From contig CANRLX010000004.1 in the NCBI GenBank assembly GCA_947631615.1, positions 23,658-87,657 on the forward strand: DNA of 64,000 nucleotides, written 5' to 3'. The position numbers were made by a program, and so were the translations under genes. Positions 18,174-30,204 of this stretch are shown one piece after another (within the stretch, counting starts at the first letter, position 1; each line of letters begins with the position of its first letter). The DNA comes from an uncultured Acetatifactor sp. (GTDB lineage Bacteria > Bacillota > Clostridia > Lachnospirales > Lachnospiraceae). The notes under the pieces are model-generated. The model worked only from the letters and a program-made list of their open reading frames with translations. It did not search any database and had not been told where the DNA came from.

Positions 18174-18187
18174 GTCCTCATAACACG
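18163..18187. repeat. Second palindrome over the bioY -10 and start site
   Basis: CGTGTTATGA and TCATAACACG form a perfect 10-bp inverted repeat around TGTCC. The outer AAATTCC/GGAATTT arms add more pairing after a 2-base mismatch, and this outer part covers the ribosome site. It could be a second operator or an RNA hairpin hiding the start region. Confidence 0.55.
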
Positions 18188-18198
18188 GAGGAATTTTT

Positions 18199-18762
18199 AT
18201 GCAGACGACTACTCGGACAAACACCAAAAACCATACCTTGGATCTGGCCTACACGGCGGTCTGCGCCGCGCTGATGGCGATCTGCTCCTGGATCTCCATT
18301 CCCACCGCCGTCCCCTTTACCCTGCAGACCTTCGCGGTCTTTCTGACGGTGATTTTGTTAGGCGGCAGACGCGGAACCGTCGCCGTGCTGGTATACATTC
18401 TTCTCGGCGCGGCAGGCGTACCGGTCTTTGCGCAGTTTACCGGCGGCCTGAGCATCCTTCTGGGAAATACCGGCGGCTACATCGCCGGCTTTCTTGTTAC
18501 CGCTCTGATCATGTGGGGCATGGAGCGTTTCCTGGGAAGGAGCCTGCGGGTCCTGATCTTATCCATGCTTCTCGGTCTCATCGGCTGCTATGCCTTCGGC
18601 ACTGCCTGGTTTTTGTTTTTTTATGCTAGGACGACCGGAGAAATTGGGCTTTTCACCGCTCTCGGCTGGTGCGTATTCCCCTTTGTGATTCCGGATCTGA
18701 TCAAGATGGGGCTGGCACTGGCGCTGGGAACACGGCTAAGGAGGGCGCTTTCTTATGAATGA
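18199..18762 (+). CDS. bioY: Biotin transporter substrate-binding subunit BioY
   Basis: This 187-residue membrane protein is the S component of an ECF-type biotin transporter. It has about six hydrophobic segments and the BioY signatures VPFTLQTFAVFL, GAAGVPVFAQFTGGLSILLGNTGGYIAGF and FVIPDLIKMGLA. The ATG follows CGGAGGAA. No ECF ATPase or T-component gene is nearby, so it either uses the shared housekeeping module or works alone. The promoter region carries a BirA-like operator, which implies repression by biotin through BirA. It overlaps the downstream DUF1284 gene by eight bases. Confidence 0.95.
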   Translation: MQTTTRTNTKNHTLDLAYTAVCAALMAICSWISIPTAVPFTLQTFAVFLTVILLGGRRGTVAVLVYILLGAAGVPVFAQFTGGLSILLGNTGGYIAGFLVTALIMWGMERFLGRSLRVLILSMLLGLIGCYAFGTAWFLFFYARTTGEIGLFTALGWCVFPFVIPDLIKMGLALALGTRLRRALSYE

Positions 18763-19144
18763 TCTTCTGATTGATCTTCGCCCCCATCACGGAATATGTC
18801 TGTTTTTCTTTCAGGGAAAGGGTTACAGCGGCTCCTTTACCAGAAACATGTGGGACATCAAACAAGCGCTGGCATCCGATCCCACCATACGAATCGTCAA
18901 AGGGGCGGACGCTGTCTGCAGCGCCTGCCCCAACAATCTCGATCAAATCTGTACCTCCCTGGACAAGGTAGAACGGTATGACGCCGCCGTCCGGAAGCTC
19001 TGCGGGCTCCACATCGGCGATCAACTCCCCTATCGGGAATTTCAGCAGAGCATCCGTCAAAACATCCTGGACAAGGGACTGCGCTCCCAGGTCTGCGGCG
19101 ACTGTCAGTGGAGCGGGCTCTGTCAGTACTCCTCTCTCACGTAG
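18755..19144 (+). CDS. DUF1284 cysteine-rich protein
   Basis: This 129-residue protein begins MNDLLIDLRPHHGICLFFFQ and has the DUF1284 signature RPHHGICLFFFQGKGYS with the SFTRNMWDI continuation. Cysteines at CSACPNN, the C of QICTSL, LCGL and the final CGDCQWSGLC suggest a metal or Fe-S site; this is inference. The family function is unknown. It overlaps the bioY end by eight bases, so it is translationally coupled, and a role linked to biotin uptake cannot be excluded. Its end overlaps the convergent 846-residue gene by 22 bases, which is unusual spacing. Confidence 0.85.
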   Translation: MNDLLIDLRPHHGICLFFFQGKGYSGSFTRNMWDIKQALASDPTIRIVKGADAVCSACPNNLDQICTSLDKVERYDAAVRKLCGLHIGDQLPYREFQQSIRQNILDKGLRSQVCGDCQWSGLCQYSSLT

Positions 19145-21663
19145 GTGATGAAGCTGTTGCCGTTTTGAGCAAACCATTCCGCCGAGTCGTTCATGCCCTT
19201 GCGGGACAGCGTTCCGGTCTCCGGATCCATAATGACCACATTGTATTCATTAAATCCGGTCACCAGCACCGCCTCCCCGCTCTTCAAAAGCGCCAGCACT
19301 GGAATATCCTGATTCACATAGTACAGGATGGCATCCAGATTGCAGCCTGTCAGATCCAGGACCTGGGCGCCGTCCAAATTGTTCTCGAGAATACTGCGGA
19401 CCGTCTGCCCCTGTCCCAGCAGATAGTCGGAATTTCGGATGATCCCCTCATATTTCAGCATGGTGTCCAGGCACACCGCGAGACTGTCCTTCTCCTCGGT
19501 CACGCTCTCCTCTTTGATGGCCATAATCTGGTTCCTTGTCACACGATTTCCCTTCAGCCAGACACACTCTCCATTTTCACCGGTGACCACGCCGGAGATC
19601 TCATAGGCCAGATTCACGGCCATAGCGGGCGCATTGTAGATCCCCTCCACACCGTAGGGGCCGTAGACATAGTATCTCGGCACCTCGCTCTCGGGCGTCA
19701 GCTCAAGCTCCCTTCCCCCCTCAAACACTACCTCCTTGGGCGTCAGAATCATAATATTTTTGCTGTCGATCGTCACCCGCGTCTGGATCTCCACATACCT
19801 CTCATACACATCGATGTCCGCTGTGACGATCACATTCTTGCCGCTCTCCGCCTCCGTGTTGTTCATGATCTGGTCATCCTCAACGTTCGTGTAAGCGCCG
19901 CTCTCCAGACGCCTCTGGCGTTTCAGCGTGATCTGGTTATCCACGACCTTGCAGTCTGTCACATAGATATCCTGCTGCTCATATTCCTTTAAAAGATTGC
20001 CGTCGGAATCGCTGATGCACACCTTGTACATAGGGAAGAATACGCGTCCGGAGTTTTCCTCCTGGATATCCTCCACCCTCGCCACGCCGTAGATGATATC
20101 TTCGCCCATGAATCCCAGCGGACGGATCGCCTCCGATCCGCTCACGGAGATCACATTGCGGGTCTCGTTATTTAGATTCATCACGCTCATACTGGAGCAG
20201 TACGGACTGTCCGTCCCCTCCTCGGAAAGAAGCGAGACCAGTATCCTGTGATTGTCCGATACCTGTACGGTATTGTCCTGGGTCACGGAAATCATTTTCT
20301 GATAGGTTTTCGCCGCCAGATCCACACAGTAGATATTATTTTCCAGGGAAAGATACAGCTTCTGCTCTCTGCTCAGATACAAAAGCTGCTCGACCTCGTT
20401 CCGCAGCACGGCATAGCTCTTGTAATAGGGCAGATACACGATCTCCTCAATGGTGTTCCGCGCGCTGTCATAATCGTACAGGGCCAATCCCACCTCGCCC
20501 TCATGTCTTCCCCGGTTCATATAGCCGTACACCGCAAACCGCACATTGCCGCCCTCGTCCACATCCAGGATCTTGATGCTGTGCTCGTCGTAGAGCGTCC
20601 TCTCATCGGCGTTGTCCTTATCGTAAAAGCTGAAAATCACCGTCATCTTGTTGGTGGTCACATTATAGCCAAACAACTGCCCCGCGACCTCAAACACTAC
20701 ATTGTTGCCGTCCTCGCTCTCCACCATGGGAATATCCGTACCGGTGATCCCCAAAAGGATCTTATCGTTGGCATACATGCTGTCCACATCGGGGATCTGC
20801 GTCATGGTGCGCTCATAGTCCAACAGGTACATGCGCTCCGGCGTGTACCGGACGCGGAAATATTCCTCCGCCCGATAATAGACCGGATCACTCCCCTCAT
20901 TCGTGGACACGATATAGTCCAGCAGGACGGAAGCCGTCTGGTCCGTGATCTCCGTCAGGCGGACGATCGGCCTCCTCTCCTCCTTCACCGCCATATCGCC
21001 CCATGTAATCTGCCGGAAGCTGCTGTGGATATTTACGTTGTGGAAGGATTGGTTGTCTTCCAGCTGTGCGTTCGTCTCCAGATAGATCGCCAGCTCCCTG
21101 GCCGCCTCCCTATCGTACAGCTTTTCATGAAAATCCGACACAAAGGACAATTTTTCCACCACATTGACGCTGTCGCTCCAGATCACCCGGGTGTAGTAAC
21201 GCACCTCCTGGTCGTCGTCCAGTTTTAACAGGATCACCAGCATATATTCCGTGTCCCGTTCGATCAGATCCTTCAGGGTGATCGTACCGTGGATCGTGCC
21301 GTCCCGCTGTTCATAATTCTGCACCGGCGTGTCCTCGATCAGGCGGGAGCCGTCCATGCTGCGCACCTCAATGGAGATCCCCGCCACATTCCTGCCGTAG
21401 GTGTCCACGGTAAAATCGGTGTTGCGGCTCTCCCCCAGGGCCGTGATCGTATCCCGCTGAAAGGCGGTGTCCATGACATTACAATAGCCATGGAGCTGGT
21501 TGTACTCGATGCCGTCCCTCTCCATCGCGATCACGGGAAGGGTCGCCTGCGCCATCTCCATGGTAATATTGTCGTGTCCCTGATTCATGATTCTGCCAAT
21601 AATGACCAGCGCCGCCAAAAAGGTCAGCGCAAAGACGATCATTTTCATCAACGTTTTCTTCAT
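19123..21663 (-). CDS. Large membrane-anchored protein with degenerate C39-like C-terminus
   Basis: This 846-residue protein has one N-terminal transmembrane segment (residues about 8-25) and a long extracytoplasmic part rich in beta-propeller-like stretches with repeated short strands (about 290-560). The C-terminal 120 residues (VLDLTGCNLDAILYYVNQDI, then TGFNEYNVVIMDPETGTL) resemble the second half of papain-like C39 peptidases, but the catalytic His position before the VLVTGF strand is Glu-Ala and I see no clear catalytic Cys. I infer an inactive peptidase-like binding domain. There is no clear ribosome site. It follows the 131-residue gene by 44 bases. Function unknown. Confidence 0.7.
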   Translation of the reverse strand: MKKTLMKMIVFALTFLAALVIIGRIMNQGHDNITMEMAQATLPVIAMERDGIEYNQLHGYCNVMDTAFQRDTITALGESRNTDFTVDTYGRNVAGISIEVRSMDGSRLIEDTPVQNYEQRDGTIHGTITLKDLIERDTEYMLVILLKLDDDQEVRYYTRVIWSDSVNVVEKLSFVSDFHEKLYDREAARELAIYLETNAQLEDNQSFHNVNIHSSFRQITWGDMAVKEERRPIVRLTEITDQTASVLLDYIVSTNEGSDPVYYRAEEYFRVRYTPERMYLLDYERTMTQIPDVDSMYANDKILLGITGTDIPMVESEDGNNVVFEVAGQLFGYNVTTNKMTVIFSFYDKDNADERTLYDEHSIKILDVDEGGNVRFAVYGYMNRGRHEGEVGLALYDYDSARNTIEEIVYLPYYKSYAVLRNEVEQLLYLSREQKLYLSLENNIYCVDLAAKTYQKMISVTQDNTVQVSDNHRILVSLLSEEGTDSPYCSSMSVMNLNNETRNVISVSGSEAIRPLGFMGEDIIYGVARVEDIQEENSGRVFFPMYKVCISDSDGNLLKEYEQQDIYVTDCKVVDNQITLKRQRRLESGAYTNVEDDQIMNNTEAESGKNVIVTADIDVYERYVEIQTRVTIDSKNIMILTPKEVVFEGGRELELTPESEVPRYYVYGPYGVEGIYNAPAMAVNLAYEISGVVTGENGECVWLKGNRVTRNQIMAIKEESVTEEKDSLAVCLDTMLKYEGIIRNSDYLLGQGQTVRSILENNLDGAQVLDLTGCNLDAILYYVNQDIPVLALLKSGEAVLVTGFNEYNVVIMDPETGTLSRKGMNDSAEWFAQNGNSFITYVREEY

Positions 21664-21707
21664 AGCTTTATTGTAATAACTTTGAGATAATTAAACAACT
21701 AAATTTT

Positions 21708-22103
21708 TCATAAATAAAAAATTCCGCCTCTTTTTCCGCCGTGCCTGCGCTTATAGATCTCGTTGCACAAAAGCACCTGCACCATGTCGGCGGTCCGGCT
21801 CCACCTCTCCGGATCCTCCTCACAGTCCTCCGTCTCCTCCTGTCTAAGGACCTGTACCATGCTGTCCGCAAGCCGCTGTATGGAACAGCGGTCCGGATAC
21901 TCGTCGTATATCATACTCCCCTCATAATCTAATTTGTCCAACATTTCCGCTATTTTACACTGGTAACGCTTTACATCATGGGGATATGCCTGCTGTAAGT
22001 ATTCCAAATCCTGAAGCGCCGCACTCTCCTGTGCGGGGCTGAGATATCCTGAATATGTCATGTAGAAGGGAAGGGGATGGATCAGTCTCCTATTAAAGTC
22101 CAT
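21708..22103 (-). CDS. Conserved hypothetical protein, 131 residues
   Basis: The protein begins MDFNRRLIHPLPFYMTYSGY and is rich in charged and aromatic residues. It has no signal peptide or membrane segment, and ends in a basic, glycine-rich tail (RRHGGKRGG). I do not recognise a domain; predicted secondary structure is mainly helical. A GAGGCAC ribosome site lies just before the ATG, and both lie inside the left arm of the 72-base hairpin at 22101-22172. It lies between the atp operon and the 846-residue gene on the same strand and probably forms a two-gene unit with the latter. Confidence 0.7.
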   Translation of the reverse strand: MDFNRRLIHPLPFYMTYSGYLSPAQESAALQDLEYLQQAYPHDVKRYQCKIAEMLDKLDYEGSMIYDEYPDRCSIQRLADSMVQVLRQEETEDCEEDPERWSRTADMVQVLLCNEIYKRRHGGKRGGIFYL

Positions 22104-22172
22104 ACGCTGTGCCTCATGCTATCCGGTGCGATCCTGCGATCACTTTTTAATAGCATATGCGCACAGCGTATG
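22101..22172 (-). promoter_or_regulatory. 72-base hairpin that hides the start of the 131-residue gene
   Basis: CATACGCTGTGC (22101-22112) pairs perfectly with GCACAGCGTATG (22161-22172), and ATGCTAT (22116-22122) with ATAGCAT (22150-22156). In the minus-strand transcript the 3' arm contains both the ribosome site and the ATG of the 131-residue gene. There is no T-tract, so it does not look like a terminator of the atp operon. Confidence 0.65.
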
Positions 22173-22194
22173 AATTGTTACATCCTGTATTCCA

Positions 22195-22599
22195 TTACTT
22201 TAAGATCTCGATACGCGCCATTGCACGCAAAAGTGCCGTCTCCGCTCTGGCGATATCGGTCTCGGGAGTCTTGTTCTGCAGACGCTCCTCCGCGCGGCGG
22301 AGCGCTGCCTCCGCGCGATCCGAATCGATCTCGTTCGGCCACTCGATAATCTCCGCCAGGACGGTGATACCCGTGGGAAGAATCTCCGCAAATCCGGAGT
22401 GAAGCGCCGCTGACTTCTGTTCCTCCTTCTCATAAATGTGCAGAATACCGGGCTTTACAATGACCGTCAGCGGAATATGGCCGGGGAGGACACCGATCTC
22501 TCCCTCCGTGGTATTAAACTCCACCATATCCACGTCTCCCTCGTAAAACACGCGATCCGGTGTGATAATGCGCAGCTTGAAATTTTGATTGTCTGCCAT
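22195..22599 (-). CDS. atpC: ATP synthase F1 epsilon subunit
   Basis: This 134-residue subunit forms part of the central stalk and modulates ATP hydrolysis. The N-terminal beta-sandwich shows FKLRIITPDRVFYEGDVDMV and GEIGVLPGHIPL, and the C-terminal helical hairpin follows from about residue 90 (AALRRAEERLQN). The length is standard. GGAGGTG precedes the ATG, which lies 15 bases after the atpD stop. It is the last gene of the atp operon. No obvious terminator follows; only the hairpin at 22101-22172 lies between it and the next gene on the strand. Confidence 0.96.
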   Translation of the reverse strand: MADNQNFKLRIITPDRVFYEGDVDMVEFNTTEGEIGVLPGHIPLTVIVKPGILHIYEKEEQKSAALHSGFAEILPTGITVLAEIIEWPNEIDSDRAEAALRRAEERLQNKTPETDIARAETALLRAMARIEILK

Positions 22600-22614
22600 A
22601 TGTACACCTCCGCA

Positions 22615-24943
<2,329 letters not shown>

Positions 24944-24962
24944 AGTTTACCCCTCCAACCGC

Positions 24963-26477
<1,515 letters not shown>

Positions 26478-26496
26478 TCACCTTTCTTCCAGCGGC

Positions 26497-27045
26497 CTAA
26501 CCCAACTGGATTTGTAATAATTGTTTGGTTAAATCATTTAACTTGGTCCGAATACTGCTGTCCACCACTCGGTCGCCGATACGGATCACCATACCGCCGA
26601 TCAGAGAGGCATCCACCTGAAAATCAGACTCGATGCGCTGATAGGACGTGATCTCCAGAAGCCGCGCAAGCGTGGCCGCCTTCTGCTCGTCGGAGAGCTC
26701 TACCGCGGTGGTGATATGTGCCACCCCGACACCGCTCACCTCCTTGACCCTGTCAATAAAATACTGAAAGATCGACGGAAGCTCCTTATAGCGTTCCTTG
26801 TCCACGACCACCTTCAAAAAGCCGGTCAGCTCGTCGCTGACTCTTCCCTGAAAGACCTTCTCTATCACACAAACCTTTTCCTGTTTGGAAATGCCGGGAT
26901 GATTCATCAGCTTGTCAAACTGCGGGTTCTCTTCCAGCACCTGCAGGATCTTTTGGATCTCCTTCAAAAACTCCTCGCCGCGCTGATTCTCCATGGCCGT
27001 CTCAAACAGGGCTTCTCCATATGTTTTGGAAACTAACTTAGCCAT
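26497..27045 (-). CDS. atpH: ATP synthase F1 delta subunit
   Basis: This 182-residue subunit links F1 to the peripheral stalk. The N-terminal helical bundle starts MAKLVSKTYGEALFETAMEN, and the C-terminus shows the family pattern VDASLIGGMVIRIGDRVVDS with SIRTKLNDLTKQL. Length fits the family. Its ATG lies 13 bases inside the end of atpF, so the two are translationally coupled, which is usual for these stalk subunits that need matched amounts. Confidence 0.95.
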   Translation of the reverse strand: MAKLVSKTYGEALFETAMENQRGEEFLKEIQKILQVLEENPQFDKLMNHPGISKQEKVCVIEKVFQGRVSDELTGFLKVVVDKERYKELPSIFQYFIDRVKEVSGVGVAHITTAVELSDEQKAATLARLLEITSYQRIESDFQVDASLIGGMVIRIGDRVVDSSIRTKLNDLTKQLLQIQLG

Positions 27046-27581
27046 GTACTATCACCCATTTCCTTCAGAGTCTCGTCGATGAGCTGATCCTGCACAGTCG
27101 TGTCGATGGAAGCGGACACCACCTTCTCCGCCATAATGGATGCCAGAGAAACCATCTCCTTCTTCACATCGTCCGACATCTTCTGTTTCTCCAGATCGGC
27201 CTCAACACGTGCTCTTTCAATGATGCGGGCAGCTTCTTCCTTGGCCTGATCGATGATCTGGTTCTCATTGGCCAGCGCACGTTTGCGGGCGTCGCTCAAA
27301 ATGCCTTCCGCTTCCTTGTCGACATCCTTCAGCTTATCCTCGTACTGCGCCTTTAAGCCCTGGGCTTCCTCCCTGTTCTGCCTTGCGTCTTCCAATTCAT
27401 TATGTATCTTCTCCTTGCGGGCGTTCAGCATCTTTCTCGCCGGATTGAACAGGAAATAGCTGAGTGCCAAGAAAAGAACGAAGACGGCAATAATAGTCAG
27501 ACAGGAGTCAGCCAAAAGCTGCCAGTCAAGGTCGAACAATCTCTCCATGCTCGCCGCAGACCCGTCTGTTAAAAGTATCAT
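27033..27581 (-). CDS. atpF: ATP synthase F0 b subunit
   Basis: This 182-residue peripheral stalk subunit has one N-terminal membrane segment (residues about 20-40: CLTIIAVFVLFLALSYFLF) followed by a long charged coiled coil (ARKEKIHNELEDARQNREEA and onward). The ATG at 27581 has GGAAAGGAGG upstream; a longer frame with nine more residues is less likely. It sits between atpE (45 bases after it) and atpH. No fusion with delta is seen, unlike some actinobacterial operons. Confidence 0.95.
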   Translation of the reverse strand: MILLTDGSAASMERLFDLDWQLLADSCLTIIAVFVLFLALSYFLFNPARKMLNARKEKIHNELEDARQNREEAQGLKAQYEDKLKDVDKEAEGILSDARKRALANENQIIDQAKEEAARIIERARVEADLEKQKMSDDVKKEMVSLASIMAEKVVSASIDTTVQDQLIDETLKEMGDSTWLS

Positions 27582-27626
27582 TGTTGCCTCCTTTCCACCA
27601 TCTCGCAAAAATCGTAATCGTCGCTA

Positions 27627-28660
<1,034 letters not shown>

Positions 28661-28676
28661 AATTTCACCTCCTTAT

Positions 28677-29180
28677 TCATTCCTTTTGTCGCAAGTCCTG
28701 CGAAGGCCCTTCCCCTTCACGCGGGTTTCCCGCTTCCTCCCCGGCCGCGGTCTCATCGAGCGGCATCGGAACGGGATCCGTTTCATGGAACAGCATATTA
28801 TAAAATTTATGGGTAAACGGCTGCATAAGCGCCGTTACTTTCAGGCTCATGTACGCCATAAAAACGATCAGCGGATTTAAGACCCGCGTCACCATACAGA
28901 TGGACAGCAGAACCACAAGCACCGCATAACGGATCACATAACCGCGAAAAATCGCCTTGGCGGCTCTCTTCTCATCCAAATCCAGCGCCCGATCCAGCGT
29001 GCGGTACATATGGATCGTGCTTGCGACCGCCAGGAGAATACCAAACCAAAGACTCTTTGCATAATAGATCTGATCCTTCACCAGAAAGGCTCCCACGACC
29101 TGACAGATCACGCCTAACACCAAGATCCCCGTCCACATCTCCAGAAGCGTTCTATTTATCTTTTTCAGCATCTCGGTCAT
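28677..29180 (-). CDS. atpI: AtpI-like ATP synthase assembly protein
   Basis: This 167-residue protein has four hydrophobic segments (about residues 12-30, 40-58, 75-95 and 100-120) and a hydrophilic acidic C-terminal tail. Position, topology and the GFLV-like loops fit the AtpI family, which helps c-ring assembly and, with AtpZ, has been linked to divalent-cation uptake. I chose the ATG at 29180, which follows GGGAAGGAAG; it overlaps the atpZ end by 29 bases. Frame extension further upstream is only shadow. The tail after residue 130 (PMPLDETAAGEEAGNPREGE) is variable. Confidence 0.85.
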   Translation of the reverse strand: MTEMLKKINRTLLEMWTGILVLGVICQVVGAFLVKDQIYYAKSLWFGILLAVASTIHMYRTLDRALDLDEKRAAKAIFRGYVIRYAVLVVLLSICMVTRVLNPLIVFMAYMSLKVTALMQPFTHKFYNMLFHETDPVPMPLDETAAGEEAGNPREGEGPSQDLRQKE

Positions 29181-29478
29181 CTTCCTTCCCGCCGTCTGAC
29201 TCCCTGCCGGAAGCGCTTTTTCTCTCCGCCGGCTCCTCATAGACACGCTTTGCCATGCGGTAGACATTCTGCGCGCCCGCTATCGCCCCCACAAAAAACA
29301 GAAGCACCATGAGGTAGGAAGTCCCCAGCTTCCTGTCCAGGAAAATACCAAGCGCCGACATCATACCGATCGGAACCAGCATATTGATGCCAAACTGCAT
29401 GATCAGCGCAAAGGAGCGGTATACGCTTTTGTCATAGCGCCCTCCGCCTCGGCGCGGCGGTCCCTTCTTGTCAGCCAT
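29152..29478 (-). CDS. atpZ: AtpZ-like F0F1 accessory protein
   Basis: This 108-residue first gene of the atp operon has a basic N-terminus (MADKKGPPRRGGGRYDKSVY), two hydrophobic hairpin segments around residues 22-45 and 52-72 with the ATPase_gene1 pattern LGIFLDRKLGTSYLMVLLFF, and a highly charged tail. In other Firmicutes AtpZ works with AtpI and affects magnesium supply to the enzyme. GGAGG precedes the ATG. A strong sigma-A promoter ends about 35 bases upstream and probably drives the whole ten-gene operon. Confidence 0.85.
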   Translation of the reverse strand: MADKKGPPRRGGGRYDKSVYRSFALIMQFGINMLVPIGMMSALGIFLDRKLGTSYLMVLLFFVGAIAGAQNVYRMAKRVYEEPAERKSASGRESDGGKEDDRDAEKDK

Positions 29479-29516
29479 ATCTGCCTCCGCTTGCCCTTGT
29501 AATGTGACTATAGTAA

Positions 29517-29545
29517 ATTATACCCAAATTTTTCCGAATTGTCTA
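29517..29545 (-). promoter_or_regulatory. Sigma-A promoter of the atp operon
   Basis: On the minus strand TAGACA (29545-29540), 17 bases, TATAAT (29522-29517): five of six and six of six matches. It lies 38 bases before the atpZ start. The plus strand of the same gap also has a weak promoter (TTGACG at 29600) toward the DUF402 gene. Confidence 0.85.
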
Positions 29546-29704
29546 GAAAAAAACAGTGCACAAATGCAAAATAAAAAGAAATTTATCTGCAAAATTAGGT
29601 TGACGTAAGTATTTTGCTGATATAGTATTAAAAAAAGACAGATTTTTGTAGAAAATACGGAATTTTGACCGGTCGAAGGACCAAAACGAGAAAGGAGAAC
29701 CTCC

Positions 29705-30184
29705 ATGCCCCCTCTGCAGATCTACCGCAAACGCATCCTGCCTCCGGAATGTCTCCTGTTAAAGGACGATATCATCGTGGAACAGGGCGAGGATTACATC
29801 ATTACCAAGTGGAACACCCTGAAGCCCAAAGCGGCTTTCTCCCACGGCAGCTCCTGCTATTTTTTGAAGGAGGGGATCAAGGTCAGCAAGTTTTACCGCG
29901 CGGACGGTTCCCTGCTCTACTGGTACTGCGATATTGTAGACTATGTGTACGACCCCGAACAGGCCCGCCTCACCGTCACCGACCTTCTGGCCGACGTGAT
30001 CCTCTATCCCGACGGGCGCATGAAGGTGGCCGATCTCGACGAGCTGGCGGAGGCGATGGAGCGGGGTCTGATCACCGCCGGACAAATGTGCCTGTGCCTG
30101 AGAAGGTTAAACAACCTCCTCTCCCTGATCGACAGGGACAAATTTGACCGGCTGCAATCCTATCTGAATCTCCGGAATCTGTAG
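29705..30184 (+). CDS. DUF402 domain protein
   Basis: This 159-residue soluble protein has the DUF402 core WYCDIVDYVYDPEQARLTVT followed by DLLADVILYPDGRMKVADLDEL. Members of this family bind metal and have been described as nucleoside phosphatases or as proteins associated with RNases; which applies here is not clear. The start follows GAAAGGAGAA. It is transcribed divergently from the atp operon and ends 20 bases before the convergent diguanylate cyclase gene. The C-terminal 40 residues are helical with CLCLRRLNNLLSL. Confidence 0.88.
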   Translation: MPPLQIYRKRILPPECLLLKDDIIVEQGEDYIITKWNTLKPKAAFSHGSSCYFLKEGIKVSKFYRADGSLLYWYCDIVDYVYDPEQARLTVTDLLADVILYPDGRMKVADLDELAEAMERGLITAGQMCLCLRRLNNLLSLIDRDKFDRLQSYLNLRNL

Positions 30185-30204
30185 CCTATCCCATAACCTG
30201 CCGC

